42,808 bases of DNA, taken from positions 1 to 42,808 of the forward strand of contig CAZJAQ010000005.1 in the NCBI GenBank assembly GCA_964544285.1, in the 5' to 3' direction. Of this stretch, positions 22,545 through 31,387 are shown piece after piece. How positions within the stretch are numbered: position 1 is the stretch's first letter; each line of letters begins with the position of its first letter. The stretch is from CAYGVX01 sp964544285 (GTDB lineage: Archaea; Thermoproteota; Bathyarchaeia; Bathyarchaeales; SOJC01). The notes below the pieces were generated by a model. The model did not search any database. It was not told the DNA's origin and saw only the letters and a list, made by a program, of their open reading frames with translations. A program made the position numbers and the translations under genes.

Positions 22545-24074
22545 TCAAGGTGTTTTTAGGGTTTTCTTGTACATCTTCCAGCTTAACACCATGGTTCTGG
22601 GGTGTGAGGCTTTCACCTCGTCCAACCGTGGCACCGCGGTGTTTTGGGGCGCCTTCAAGATTAGTTCCGGATTAACCTCTGCTTCTTGGGCGATTCTTCG
22701 CATGGCTTCCACGAAACGGTCGAGCTCCTCTTTCTCGAAGGACTCTGTGGGTTCAATCATCAGAGCCTCTTCCACAATCAACGGAAAATAAGTTGTGGGC
22801 GAGTGGATTCCATAGTCGAGGAGCCTCTTAGAAACATCCACCGCTCTTATTCCCTTCTTCTGAAGCGGTTTGGCGCTGAAGACACATTCATGCTTCCTCG
22901 GTTTCTTCGCATCGTAGGGCAAGTCATAAGCGCCGATTTCCCTAACCTTCTTTACTAAATAGTTGGCGTTTAGCACAGAAACCTCCGCAGCTTCTTTCAA
23001 CCCCTCTGCGCCTAGGCTAAGTATGTAAGCGTAAGCCCTAAGGAGAACCGCCACGTTTCCATAAAAGCTTCTAACCTTGCCCACGCTGTGAGGTCTGTCG
23101 TAGTCTAAATGATAGTTTTCGCCATCGAAAATTATTCGGGGAACGGGCAGAAACTTCGCCAACTCTTCAGAGACACCGACTGGACCAGCGCCAGGGCCTC
23201 CTCCACCGTGGGGTGTGCCGAAGGTCTTGTGGATGTTGACGTGGACTATGTCGAAGCCCATGTCGCCAGGTCTAGCCTTGCCCAGGATAGCGTTGAGGTT
23301 TGCGCCGTCGTAGTATAGCAGTCCACCCGCGTCGTGAACTATGTCTGCTATTTCCTCGATGTTTTCTTCAAAAATGCCCAAGGTGTTCGGGTTGGTCAGC
23401 ATCAAGCCTGCTGTTCGGTTTGACACTGCTGTTTTCAGAGCGTCGACGTCTATGCATCCAGCTTCGTCAGAGGGCACGATGACCGCGTTGAAGCCAGCCA
23501 TAGTGGCGCTCGCAGGGTTGGTTCCATGGGCAGAGTCGGGTACTATGAGTTCAGTTCGTTTAGAGAGGTTCCCATTGAACTCGTGGTAGGCGCGCATTAT
23601 CAGGGCGCCTAGGAATTCGCCGTGGGCTCCCGCCGCGGGTTGAAGCGAAACCTCGTGAGTGCCTGTTATCTCAGCCAGCCACTTGCCCAAGGTGTAGAGA
23701 ACTTCTAATATTCCCTGCACGGTTTTCTCGTTTTGGTACGGATGAAGCTGCGTTAAAGTGGGCAAACTGGCTAAGAAGTCGTTTATCTTTGGGTTATACT
23801 TCATCGTGCAACTTCCAAGGGGATATAGCCCCAAGTCTACGCTGTAGTTCATCTGAGAAAGCCTCGTGAAGTGGCGAACGACTTCAACCTCTGAAAGCTC
23901 AGGCAACTCTGGAGGTGATTTACGACGCATCTTCGTGGACAGCAAAGCTTGCACATCGCCTATCCTCTGCTTGATAGAATCTTCAACCCTAGGCACAACG
24001 TATCCTCTACGACCCTCGTGTCCATGCTCGAAGACGAGGGCTTCTTTCCATCGCGCTTGCCTGAAATCCGCCAT
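22545..24074 (-). CDS. gcvPB: Glycine dehydrogenase (decarboxylating) subunit 2
   Basis: A 509-residue C-terminal half of the P-protein. PLP lysine K283 sits in HVNIHKTFGTPHGGGGPGAG; SAHGTNPASATMAGF and NPNTLGIFEENI are family signatures. Together with subunit 1 it decarboxylates glycine and passes the methylamine group to lipoylated GcvH. The start ATG overlaps the stop of gcvPA in a TGATG arrangement, so the two subunits should be translationally coupled. GcvT and GcvH are absent from the window. PLP and glycine-binding residues look complete. Confidence 0.97.
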   Translation of the reverse strand: MADFRQARWKEALVFEHGHEGRRGYVVPRVEDSIKQRIGDVQALLSTKMRRKSPPELPELSEVEVVRHFTRLSQMNYSVDLGLYPLGSCTMKYNPKINDFLASLPTLTQLHPYQNEKTVQGILEVLYTLGKWLAEITGTHEVSLQPAAGAHGEFLGALIMRAYHEFNGNLSKRTELIVPDSAHGTNPASATMAGFNAVIVPSDEAGCIDVDALKTAVSNRTAGLMLTNPNTLGIFEENIEEIADIVHDAGGLLYYDGANLNAILGKARPGDMGFDIVHVNIHKTFGTPHGGGGPGAGPVGVSEELAKFLPVPRIIFDGENYHLDYDRPHSVGKVRSFYGNVAVLLRAYAYILSLGAEGLKEAAEVSVLNANYLVKKVREIGAYDLPYDAKKPRKHECVFSAKPLQKKGIRAVDVSKRLLDYGIHSPTTYFPLIVEEALMIEPTESFEKEELDRFVEAMRRIAQEAEVNPELILKAPQNTAVPRLDEVKASHPRTMVLSWKMYKKTLKTP

Positions 24075-25474
24075 CAGCTTCCACCTCTTCGCAGAATGCT
24101 CTCTAAAGCATCTGCCAAGGCATCTATACCTTCTTTCGAATGCGTCTCAGTGATGCAGTACAACGCTGTTTCGTCGAGTTCTGGATACTCTTTTGATACG
24201 TCCTTTCCACCGTGAACATTACGTTCTAATAGTCTTTCATGTACGTTGGCAACACTTCGGTTGTCAAAGTTTACGGTGAATTCTTTAAAATGGGGAGATT
24301 GGAAAACCGGTGTCCTTATGCCTTCGATTTCTGACAAGCGTTTCACGGCGTAATGCGACTTGAGCATGATAGCCTCGCCGAGTTCTTTCAAGCCGCTTGG
24401 TCCGAGCAGCGTTAGATAAACAGCAGAGGCGACAGCGCACAAGGACTCGTTGGTACAGATGTTAGACGTAGCTTTCTGCCGCCGAATGTGCTGCTCCCGA
24501 GTCTGGAGCACCATACAGAAGCCTCTGCTGCTACCGTCTTGCGTGGTCGTCATGCCTATGATTCTTCCAGGCATCTGCCGAACCATCGACACGTCGCCTC
24601 GACAAGCAAAAACTCCAAGTAAGGGTCCGCCAAAATTCATCGAGTTTCCAAAAGGTTGACCTTCTCCGATCACGATGTCAGCGCCATAGTCTCCTGGCGG
24701 AGTCAAGAGCCCAAGCGAGACTGGGTCAACACCGACAACGAACAAGGCTCCATGGTCATGAGCAATCCGTGCAACTTCTTCGCCTTGCATTTCGACAAAG
24801 CCAAGGTAGGAAGGGTTTTCAACGTAAACAGCCGCCGTCTTGTCAGACACTCTGGCTTCCAAATCTTCTAAGCTTAGCTGGCCTGTCTCTCTTTCATAAT
24901 CCACCTTTCGAGCAACCATGCCTGCAGGCTCGATGTAGGTTTCCAGAGTGGCATAGCGTTCAGGATGAATAATCCGGGGGACGAGAATCTCTGAGCGGCT
25001 GGTTAGGCGCATAGCCATACGTGCAACTTCTCCCAACGCTGAAGCCCAGTCGTACAGTGAGCTGTTAGCCACTTCCATGCCCGTTAGTTCGCATACCATG
25101 CTCTGGTACTCGAATAACGTTTGAAGCATACCTTGGGAAATCTCGGGCTGGTAGGGAGTGTAAGACGTGAGGAGTTCGGTCCGTTGAGTTATATTTTCAA
25201 CCACTGCGGGTACGTAGTGCGGCCAGCACCCGGCGCCCAAGAAGACAGGCATGTTTCGGCTGGTTTTGTTCTTAGCCAGCAACGCCTCCACGTGGAGCTT
25301 GACTTCGTATTCTGACGTGGGAGCGGGGAGGTTTAACTTGTGTTTTAGCATGAATCGTTCGGGGACGTCGGAATACAGTTCGTCGATGCTTTTTATGCCG
25401 ATTTCTTTCATCATCGCTTTCTTGATTTCTGGCTTCGAGTTGGGGATATAAGGATGCGTGTAAGACTCCGTCAA
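24074..25474 (-). CDS. gcvPA: Glycine dehydrogenase (decarboxylating) subunit 1
   Basis: A 466-residue N-terminal half of the split P-protein typical of archaea and many bacteria. It opens with THPYIPNSKPEIKKAMMKEI and carries FLGAGCWPHYVPAVVENITQ, then TPYQPEISQGMLQTLFEYQS and QPFGNSMNFGGPLLGVFAC. It lacks the PLP lysine, as expected, and forms an alpha2beta2 enzyme with GcvPB. The ORF begins at ATG 25474 and has no obvious riboswitch in the 100 bases upstream. Confidence 0.97.
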   Translation of the reverse strand: MTESYTHPYIPNSKPEIKKAMMKEIGIKSIDELYSDVPERFMLKHKLNLPAPTSEYEVKLHVEALLAKNKTSRNMPVFLGAGCWPHYVPAVVENITQRTELLTSYTPYQPEISQGMLQTLFEYQSMVCELTGMEVANSSLYDWASALGEVARMAMRLTSRSEILVPRIIHPERYATLETYIEPAGMVARKVDYERETGQLSLEDLEARVSDKTAAVYVENPSYLGFVEMQGEEVARIAHDHGALFVVGVDPVSLGLLTPPGDYGADIVIGEGQPFGNSMNFGGPLLGVFACRGDVSMVRQMPGRIIGMTTTQDGSSRGFCMVLQTREQHIRRQKATSNICTNESLCAVASAVYLTLLGPSGLKELGEAIMLKSHYAVKRLSEIEGIRTPVFQSPHFKEFTVNFDNRSVANVHERLLERNVHGGKDVSKEYPELDETALYCITETHSKEGIDALADALESILRRGGS

Positions 25475-25577
25475 GCCTTTGCACCTGCAACGAGAGATAA
25501 GGAATTCTCGAAACTACGTCTTTAAGCTTTTGAAAGAGGGGGCATGTAGCTTTATTTGCTGTTCCAGATTCTCCTCT

Positions 25578-26090
25578 TCAGTATTGGATACCCTTCGTAG
25601 AAACCAATTCTTCTGGGTATTTGATGTCCAAAATCTCGTTTACAAAATCCGCCCTATCAAACAGTTCTCTCGGCGCAAACCGACCAGTCAGAACAACGTC
25701 TGTCTTCTTCGGCACGGTGTCGAGAAAAGAGATAACCTCGTCTATGGTTAACAGTTTACAGTAAATGGCCAAATTGACCTCGTCTAAAACGAGCAAGTGT
25801 GGCTTCTTTTCCTTAACGATTTTCTTCGCGAAAGCAAGCCCTTCTTTCGCAAGTTCACGGTCTCTCTCGTCCAGATTCTCCAGTCCATGCCATCCTCTGC
25901 GGCCGAACTGGTAGATTTCGTAGTAGGGTTTAAGCATGTTTCGTATCTTGTATTCGCCCGTGTTTTTCCACCACTTCAAAAACTGAATGACAACGACGGT
26001 GTGACGGTGACCAACTGAGCGTAGAGCCAAGCCTAAGGCGTTAGCCGTCTTTCCACCTCCAGTGCCTGTGTAAAGGTACACGTGACCCAT
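25578..26090 (-). CDS. Cob(I)alamin adenosyltransferase, CobA/CobO/BtuR type
   Basis: A 170-residue P-loop protein with GHVYLYTGTGGGKTANALGL (Walker A GTGGGKT), VVVIQFLKWWKNTGEY and HLLVLDEVNLAIYCKL. This matches the CobA family, which attaches the adenosyl group to cobalamin or cobyrinic acid. It indicates a need for adenosylcobalamin, consistent with a nearby putative cobaltochelatase motor protein. The minus-strand ATG at 26090 lies opposite the aIF2-beta gene, with 92 bp between them and an AT-rich AAGCTTTTAAAC segment that could serve as a promoter either way. Confidence 0.93.
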   Translation of the reverse strand: MGHVYLYTGTGGGKTANALGLALRSVGHRHTVVVIQFLKWWKNTGEYKIRNMLKPYYEIYQFGRRGWHGLENLDERDRELAKEGLAFAKKIVKEKKPHLLVLDEVNLAIYCKLLTIDEVISFLDTVPKKTDVVLTGRFAPRELFDRADFVNEILDIKYPEELVSTKGIQY

Positions 26091-26182
26091 AGAACAATCC
26101 TCTAAACAGAACTATTGACCTTAAGGTTGTTAAAAGCTTTTAAACATCATTTCCTCTCCTTAAGCTGAATGCGAAGGGGTCT

Positions 26183-26593
26183 GTGATGAAAAACTACAAA
26201 GAGCTTCTAGAGCGTGCCCGATCAAAGCTTCCTCGGGAAAAGGGCACTGGCGAACGCTTCGAAATCCCTAAAGTGCGCTCTACCATGATCGGCATGCGCA
26301 CAATCGTCCACAACTTTAAGGAGATTGCTGAAGCGTTAAACCGTGACCCGCGTCATTTGATGAAGTTTTTGACGAACGAGATGGCTACTGCTGGCACCAT
26401 AGAAGAAGCACGCGCCAACTTTCAGGGCAAGTTTCCTCACGACACTCTTGAACGCTTGGTGAACATTTACACTGAAAACTTCGTCATATGCCCTGTCTGT
26501 AAGCGCCCAGATACGAAAATCGTAAAAGAGAGACGTCTCTTCTTTTTAGTATGTGAGGCATGCGGCGCTAAATCGTCAGTCAAAGCCGTATAG
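26183..26593 (+). CDS. Translation initiation factor aIF2 subunit beta
   Basis: A 136-residue protein with the aIF2-beta core (NYKELLERARSKLPREKGTG ... TMIGMRTIVHNFKEIAEALN RDPRHLMKFL) and a C-terminal zinc ribbon with C103, C106, C124 and C127 (CPVC...CEAC). It binds aIF2-gamma in the factor that carries initiator tRNA to the small subunit. It heads a run of translation genes on the plus strand. The first ATG pair (MMKNYK) sits after GAAGGGGTCTGTG; the second ATG is an equally possible start. Confidence 0.97.
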   Translation: MMKNYKELLERARSKLPREKGTGERFEIPKVRSTMIGMRTIVHNFKEIAEALNRDPRHLMKFLTNEMATAGTIEEARANFQGKFPHDTLERLVNIYTENFVICPVCKRPDTKIVKERRLFFLVCEACGAKSSVKAV

Positions 26594-26613
26594 ATTCGCA
26601 GAAGCGAAAAAAC

Positions 26614-26910
26614 TTGGATGTCTATGTAAACCTGCGAAGATGGGGCGAATGTGTCCTCTTGGCAGTGTGCGATGCAGATATGTTAGGTAAAACCTTGAAG
26701 CAGGGAAAAATAGTCTTCTGCGTCAGTGAAGAGTTCTATAAGGGCTCTTTGGTGAGCCTCGAAGAAGCAGTTGACCTCATCCAACAGTCAAGTATCGTGA
26801 ACATGGTTGGGCGAAGTATCGTGGAAAAAGCTGTAGAGAATGGCTTGGTGCATCGAGATGCGGTTATGGAGATTGAAGGCGTCCCTCATGCCCAAATAGT
26901 GAAATTGTAG
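26614..26910 (+). CDS. DUF424 family protein
   Basis: A 98-residue archaeal protein with the DUF424 pattern: VLLAVCDADMLGKTLKQGKI, FCVSEEFYKGSLVSLEEAVD and NMVGRSIVEKAVENGLVHRD. In many archaea it sits next to the aIF2-beta gene, as here (20 bases downstream). Its role is not established; co-occurrence suggests a translation-related job. Start is TTG, in frame with the conserved VNLRRWGECVLL. Confidence 0.9.
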   Translation: MDVYVNLRRWGECVLLAVCDADMLGKTLKQGKIVFCVSEEFYKGSLVSLEEAVDLIQQSSIVNMVGRSIVEKAVENGLVHRDAVMEIEGVPHAQIVKL

Positions 26911-26942
26911 ACAATGTTCCAGCTATCTCTTGAGTATTTTTC

Positions 26943-26972
26943 CGCCTATGAGCCTTTACGCTAGAATAGGCG
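26943..26972 (+). other. Hairpin between the DUF424 and aIF1A genes
   Basis: CGCCTAT (26943-26949) pairs perfectly with ATAGGCG (26966-26972). Inside, GAGC and GCTAGA could add a short stem with a GA/GA internal loop, reminiscent of an L7Ae kink-turn or k-loop. It lies 3' of the DUF424 stop and just before the aIF1A TATA box, so it may be a 3'-UTR structure or a terminator-associated element. Confidence 0.35.
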
Positions 26973-26983
26973 AATTCTGAATA

Positions 26984-26996
26984 GAATATATTTAAG
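26984..26996 (+). promoter_or_regulatory. TATA promoter of the aIF1A gene
   Basis: GAATATATTTAAG is a strong archaeal TATA element about 57 bases before the TTG start at 27047, placing the transcription start near 27018. The leader contains GAGGTGG (27036-27042), a strong ribosome-binding site 4-5 bases before the TTG, which fixes this start. Confidence 0.6.
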
Positions 26997-27046
26997 CAAC
27001 ACTAACCTCTTTAAGAAGCAAAACAGAATCGTTTAGAGGTGGCTGT

Positions 27047-27352
27047 TTGGGTAAAAAGAAAGTGCTAACCGAAGAATCCCTAAGCGATGTAATCATGCCC
27101 GCCAAGGGCGACGTGTTATGCATAACTGTAAAACTCTTGGGTTTCGACCGAATCCTAGTAAAGTGTCAAGACGGACATGAACGCCTCTGCCGCATAAGAG
27201 GGAAAATGAAAAGGCGAGTTTGGATTAGAGAAGGCGACGTAGTTTTAGTTTCGCCTTGGGACTTTCAAAGCGACAAGAGGGGCGACGTCTTCTGGCGTTA
27301 CACTAGAGCCCAAGCTGATATGCTTCGCAAGAAGGGTCTGTTAACAATCTAG
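27047..27352 (+). CDS. Translation initiation factor aIF1A
   Basis: A 101-residue OB-fold factor with VIMPAKGDVLCITVKLLGFD, then RIRGKMKRRVWIREGDVVLV and a basic start (GKKKVL). It binds the A site of the small subunit and helps start-codon selection. The start codon is TTG, backed by GAGGTGG just upstream. The RIO1-like kinase gene begins 15 bases after its stop, so the two and the following KH gene form an operon. Confidence 0.97.
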   Translation: MGKKKVLTEESLSDVIMPAKGDVLCITVKLLGFDRILVKCQDGHERLCRIRGKMKRRVWIREGDVVLVSPWDFQSDKRGDVFWRYTRAQADMLRKKGLLTI

Positions 27353-27367
27353 CGGGAGAGTTTTTGG

Positions 27368-28165
27368 GTGACCTATCGAAAGCGGGTGGCTAAAAGACTC
27401 GAGCGAAGAGAGAAGAGGTACGAAACAGAACAACGAATGAAGGAAAAGAGAAGCGAAGAATACGAAGTCTTGGAAGAAGTTTTCGACAAATCCACCCTCA
27501 TGACCATATACGACTTCTTGAACAAAGGCGTGATAGACGAAATCTACGGCGTCGTAAAGGCTGGAAAGGAAGCAAGGATTTACTGGGGGAAGGACCGAGA
27601 CGGAAATGAACTCGGCATCAAGATTTACCTGACGATCGCGGCTGAGTTCAAGAAAGGCAAGCTCCAATACATCGAAGGCGACACTAGGTTCAAAAACATC
27701 AAACGCGATTCCCGATCTTTGGTCTTTGCATGGGCACTGAAAGAATTCAAAAACTTGCAGCTTGCTCTGCAAGCGAAGGTTAGAGTCCCTAAACCCGTCG
27801 ACATTAAGAAAAACGTGATGGTCATGCAGTTCATAGGCAAAAACGGTGACCCTGCTCCAGAATTGAAAGAACTGGCACCTAAGAACCCCGAATTCATCTA
27901 CAACGAGCTCTTGGATTATGTTAAGAGGCTTTACCAGAAGGCAGGGTTGGTTCACGGCGACATAAGCGAATACAACGTGATGGTGTGGAGGGGCAAACCC
28001 ATCCTCTTCGACATGGCACAAGCCGTGCTCGTTTCGCATCCCATGGCAACCACGTTCCTCAAACGAGACTTGGAGAACCTTCACAGATACTTCAAGAAGC
28101 TGGGAGTGAAAGTATTATCGACCGACGAGATGTACAGAAAGGTTACCGAGAATGGCGAGACCTAG
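27368..28165 (+). CDS. RIO1-type serine kinase/ATPase
   Basis: A 265-residue atypical kinase. Residues about 58-90 hold the nucleotide fold, with lysine K85 in GIKIY. The catalytic loop is HGDISEYN (196-203), and the metal-binding DMAQ starts at D215. The gene shows the RIO1 pattern of a basic N-terminus (YRKRVAKRLERREKRYET). RIO1 acts in late small-subunit maturation. A GTG start lies directly after GAGTTTTTGG. The KH-domain gene overlaps its 3' end by 14 bases, which matches the known archaeal RIO1-Pno1 pairing. Confidence 0.95.
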   Translation: MTYRKRVAKRLERREKRYETEQRMKEKRSEEYEVLEEVFDKSTLMTIYDFLNKGVIDEIYGVVKAGKEARIYWGKDRDGNELGIKIYLTIAAEFKKGKLQYIEGDTRFKNIKRDSRSLVFAWALKEFKNLQLALQAKVRVPKPVDIKKNVMVMQFIGKNGDPAPELKELAPKNPEFIYNELLDYVKRLYQKAGLVHGDISEYNVMVWRGKPILFDMAQAVLVSHPMATTFLKRDLENLHRYFKKLGVKVLSTDEMYRKVTENGET

Positions 28166-28733
28166 CACTCTAGTGAAGATTCCGAAAAACCGCATAGGCG
28201 CCCTCATCGGCCCGAACGCCTCCACAAAAGAGCTTATTGAAAAGAAACTGGGAGTGCAGCTCGAAGTTGACAGCGAAAGCGGCGATGTTAACATAATCCT
28301 TTCCCCAGAGAACACTGACCCTTCCATGCTTTTCAGGGCGAAAGAAGCGGTTTCAGCCATTGGCAGGGGTTTTTCTCCAGAGAAGGCTAGGAGGCTTTTG
28401 GACGATGAAGAGGCTGTGTTGATAGTTGTTGACTTGAGAGAGTTTGTCGGGAAATCCGAGCCCGATATTAAGCGGCTGAGTGGAAGAGTGATCGGCAAAG
28501 AGGGAAAGACCAGACAGCTTATCGAGGAATTGACAGACGCTTACGTGTCCGTTTTTGGTCACACGATTAGCATCATCGGCTCCCTAGAAGAAGCCGAAAT
28601 CGCTCGACAAGCCGTTGAGATGTTCATTCGCGGACGGTTGCACGCTTCAGTGTACCGGTTTCTGCATGCTAAGAGGAGAGAGTTGAAGAAAAAGAGGATG
28701 GAATTATGGAAGAAGCCTTACGAGAAGGCTTGA
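28152..28733 (+). CDS. KH-domain RNA-binding protein (Pno1/Krr1-like)
   Basis: A 193-residue protein with two KH-type domains. The first is KIPKNRIGALIGPNASTKEL (a GPNA loop in place of the usual GxxG). The second is RVIGKEGKTRQLIEELTDAY (GKEG). A basic C-terminal tail follows (RRELKKKRMELWKKP). Pno1/Dim2 and Krr1 homologues bind pre-rRNA near the 3' end of 16S rRNA during small-subunit assembly. It is translationally linked to the RIO1 gene by overlap, and its stop is 9 bases from the end of the convergent transporter gene. Confidence 0.93.
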   Translation: MARPSTLVKIPKNRIGALIGPNASTKELIEKKLGVQLEVDSESGDVNIILSPENTDPSMLFRAKEAVSAIGRGFSPEKARRLLDDEEAVLIVVDLREFVGKSEPDIKRLSGRVIGKEGKTRQLIEELTDAYVSVFGHTISIIGSLEEAEIARQAVEMFIRGRLHASVYRFLHAKRRELKKKRMELWKKPYEKA

Positions 28734-28742
28734 AGAAGCGTT

Positions 28743-29648
28743 TTATTTTCGGTAAATCATGTAGACTCCTAACAGCATCGTTAGTCCAGCGATAAACTGT
28801 GTGAGAGAGAATGTTTCTCTAAGGATGGCGAAGGCAAAGATTGCGCCGAATAGAGAGGAAGTAGAGAAGACGACTCCTGTTCGCATCGAGCCTATTTCCC
28901 TTAATGCGAAGAGGAATAGTAGAATCGAGAAGGCGACGCTGAATGCCCCGACGGATAGCAGGTAAGGTATCGAGACTAGGGGGACGTAGAAGTTAACTTT
29001 AAGGAGTAGAGACATGACGAGCAGAATGCTGCCGCCGACTAAGCATTTCAGCCCAGTTATCATCACGATGTCTCGCTTTCTGCTCAGAAACTTGCTCAGG
29101 TTGTTGTCTATTCCCCAGAATAGGCAGGCACCTATTATCAGCAGGTTTCCAGTGACCTCTGCTGTAAGACTAAGCCTCTGGAACTCGCCATTCGTTGTTA
29201 TGAATACGACTCCAACCAGTAAGAGAAGAATGCCCAAATAGTCTTTCCTTGCTCCACGTTCTTTCAGAAAAATGAAAGCAATCAGAACGGTGAACAGTGC
29301 CTCTGTGTTTAGGAGTAATGACGTATTTATCGCAGTGGTTTCGCTAAGACCGTTTAGAAGCATTAAGGGCGCGATGGTTGAGCCGGAGAGAATGACGGCA
29401 GCAAGAATTCTGTAATCCTTCTTCGATATTTTGGTTTCAGTCTCTGTGGGGGTCTCGAACAACGAGAGCATCCTTCTATGGAGTGGAGAAAGATGGATTC
29501 CAAAGAGTAAGACGCCGCCAATGAAGTAAATCATCCCCGCAACAATCAAGGGGTTAACGTTCTCTAACGTAATCTTGTTCAGGGTTGAACTTATTCCAAA
29601 CAGAACCGCCGAAACAATAGCACTCACGTAACCCCAGTGATGAGTCAC
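28743..29648 (-). CDS. EamA/DMT superfamily membrane transporter
   Basis: A 301-residue protein with about ten hydrophobic helices arranged as two EamA repeats. The first starts HHWGYVSAIVSAVLFGISST and LNKIT; the second begins near residue 160 with NLLIIGACLFWGIDNNLSKF. Drug/metabolite transporters export or import small metabolites; the substrate cannot be read. It stands alone on the minus strand, divergent from the topoisomerase VI genes. Confidence 0.9.
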   Translation of the reverse strand: MTHHWGYVSAIVSAVLFGISSTLNKITLENVNPLIVAGMIYFIGGVLLFGIHLSPLHRRMLSLFETPTETETKISKKDYRILAAVILSGSTIAPLMLLNGLSETTAINTSLLLNTEALFTVLIAFIFLKERGARKDYLGILLLLVGVVFITTNGEFQRLSLTAEVTGNLLIIGACLFWGIDNNLSKFLSRKRDIVMITGLKCLVGGSILLVMSLLLKVNFYVPLVSIPYLLSVGAFSVAFSILLFLFALREIGSMRTGVVFSTSSLFGAIFAFAILRETFSLTQFIAGLTMLLGVYMIYRK

Positions 29649-29854
29649 GAAACCACTTTCCTTCCGTATGATATCAAAATCATGCTTAAATCTATTAGTT
29701 TGTTCTCATGATGTTATCCTTGAGTGTTTTTTCTTCGGTGACTAATGACAAAAAACTGACCCACCGCAGAAACAGCCCCTCAGCAGTGAAAAGATATAAT
29801 TTCTACATACACAACATATACCCCTCAACAATCATAAAAGATGGAAGGAACGGG

Positions 29855-31387
29855 ATGGTAAGCCAAACATTCGAAGAGATTAGCCCAGCCGACTTCTTCT
29901 ACCGTAACCGCGACATAGCTGGCTTCACCAACCCGTCCCGCGCTATATTCGCCTCCATAAGAGAGCTAGTGGAAAACTCCCTCGATGCCGCGGAATTCGC
30001 GGAAGTCCCCCCCGACATTTATGTTCGCCTTACCTTTGGCGGCGAAGGCGGACCAGAGTCGGGAATATACAAGCTAAGAGTAGAAGACAACGGCTCAGGA
30101 ATCACTTCGCGCCACATTCCTTCGGCTTTTGGCCAAGTGCTCTTCGGCTCAAAGTACAAGCTGAAGCAGTCTCGGGGAACCTTCGGATTAGGCGGCACTA
30201 TGGCAGTTCTCTACGGGCAGATTACCACTCACAAACCCGCCTACGTAATCTCCAGCACAGGCTCCACGAAAGTCTACATGTACAGAATAATGATAGACAT
30301 CCAAAGAAACAGACCCATAATCTTGGAGCGCAAAGTCCTAATCAACAAAGAACAATGGCACGGAACCATCGTTGAGTTTACTCTCGAAGGCGATTATCTC
30401 CGCGCCATGCCAAAAATCCTAGAATACCTTAAACAGACGGCGCTGGTGAACCCTTATGCTAACATTACTTTCGTCGACCCAAAGGGGCGCTTGTACAGAT
30501 TCACGCGTGCGACGACGAAAATGCCCACTCCGCCTAAGGAAACGTTGCCCCACCCTTACGGAGTGGACGTTGAAACGGTTAAGCGACTGATACAAATCAC
30601 GCCGCATCGAGACATGGTTAGCTTCATGAGAACCCACTTTCACCGGGTCAGCGAGAACATAGCTCACAAGTTCCTAGAATTCGCGGCAATTCCTAAGGGA
30701 AAAAACCCGAGAAAACTTGGACCCGAGGAAATCGTGAAACTCGTGCAAACGATGAAGCGCTTCGAAGAGTTTCGCCCGCCAAGCGCTAATTGTCTATCTC
30801 CTCTGGGAGAAGAGTTGTTAAAGGCGGGAATTTTGAAGGAGTTAAAACCCGAGTTCATAGCTGTCAGTCAGCGCAAGCCTTCCACTTACGCAGGTCACCC
30901 GTTCATCGTGGAAGCGGCGATAGCTTATGGAGGAGAGATTCCGAAGAGAGGCGATTTTATCCTCTACCGTTTCGCTAATCGGATTCCTCTTCTCTACGAC
31001 GAAGCCAGCGACGTGTCATACAGCGTTGTCAAATCCATGAATTGGCGAAGGTACAGAGTCTCGCCCGACATGCCCATAGCCATCCTCATCCACATTTGCA
31101 GTACTAAAATTCCCTACAAAACCGTGGGCAAAGAGTTCATCGCTGACAGACCCGAGGTCAAGAAGGAAATTTTAAACGGTGTAAGAGAGGCGGCGCGAGA
31201 CCTTCAACGGTTTTTGTCAAGACAAGAGCACGTGGAAAAAGAGAAGAAACGTCTAGGCGTTTTTGCCAAATACTTGCCGAAAATCGCCAAGTTTTCCACG
31301 GAACTTGCTGGAAAAGAGAAAGAACCTGACATTCAAAAATTAATAGAGAGCGTGAGTTTAGTTGGAGGAAAAGAAAAAGGAGAATAA
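29855..31387 (+). CDS. top6B: DNA topoisomerase VI subunit B
   Basis: About 510 residues with a GHKL ATPase: RELVENSLDAAE (N41 in the N box), KLRVEDNGSGI, and RGTFGLGGTMAVLYGQ as the lid. It binds ATP and clamps DNA for the A subunit. The frame is open back to 29708, but the conserved start SQTFEEISPADFFYRNRDIA follows the ATG at 29855, and a TATA-like GATATAATTTC (about 29792-29802) precedes it at a suitable distance. The longer start is unlikely. The 3' end overlaps top6A by 26 bases. Confidence 0.96.
   Translation: MVSQTFEEISPADFFYRNRDIAGFTNPSRAIFASIRELVENSLDAAEFAEVPPDIYVRLTFGGEGGPESGIYKLRVEDNGSGITSRHIPSAFGQVLFGSKYKLKQSRGTFGLGGTMAVLYGQITTHKPAYVISSTGSTKVYMYRIMIDIQRNRPIILERKVLINKEQWHGTIVEFTLEGDYLRAMPKILEYLKQTALVNPYANITFVDPKGRLYRFTRATTKMPTPPKETLPHPYGVDVETVKRLIQITPHRDMVSFMRTHFHRVSENIAHKFLEFAAIPKGKNPRKLGPEEIVKLVQTMKRFEEFRPPSANCLSPLGEELLKAGILKELKPEFIAVSQRKPSTYAGHPFIVEAAIAYGGEIPKRGDFILYRFANRIPLLYDEASDVSYSVVKSMNWRRYRVSPDMPIAILIHICSTKIPYKTVGKEFIADRPEVKKEILNGVREAARDLQRFLSRQEHVEKEKKRLGVFAKYLPKIAKFSTELAGKEKEPDIQKLIESVSLVGGKEKGE

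Noticed and set aside
22545..25474. A glycine riboswitch or tandem aptamer before the gcvP genes
   Set aside because: The 100 bases upstream of the first gcvP gene have no glycine-aptamer features, and such riboswitches are not established in archaea.
27341..28084. A 247-codon minus-strand frame opposite the RIO1 gene
   Set aside because: It lies antisense to a well-conserved kinase, and its composition is the complement of that gene's codons.
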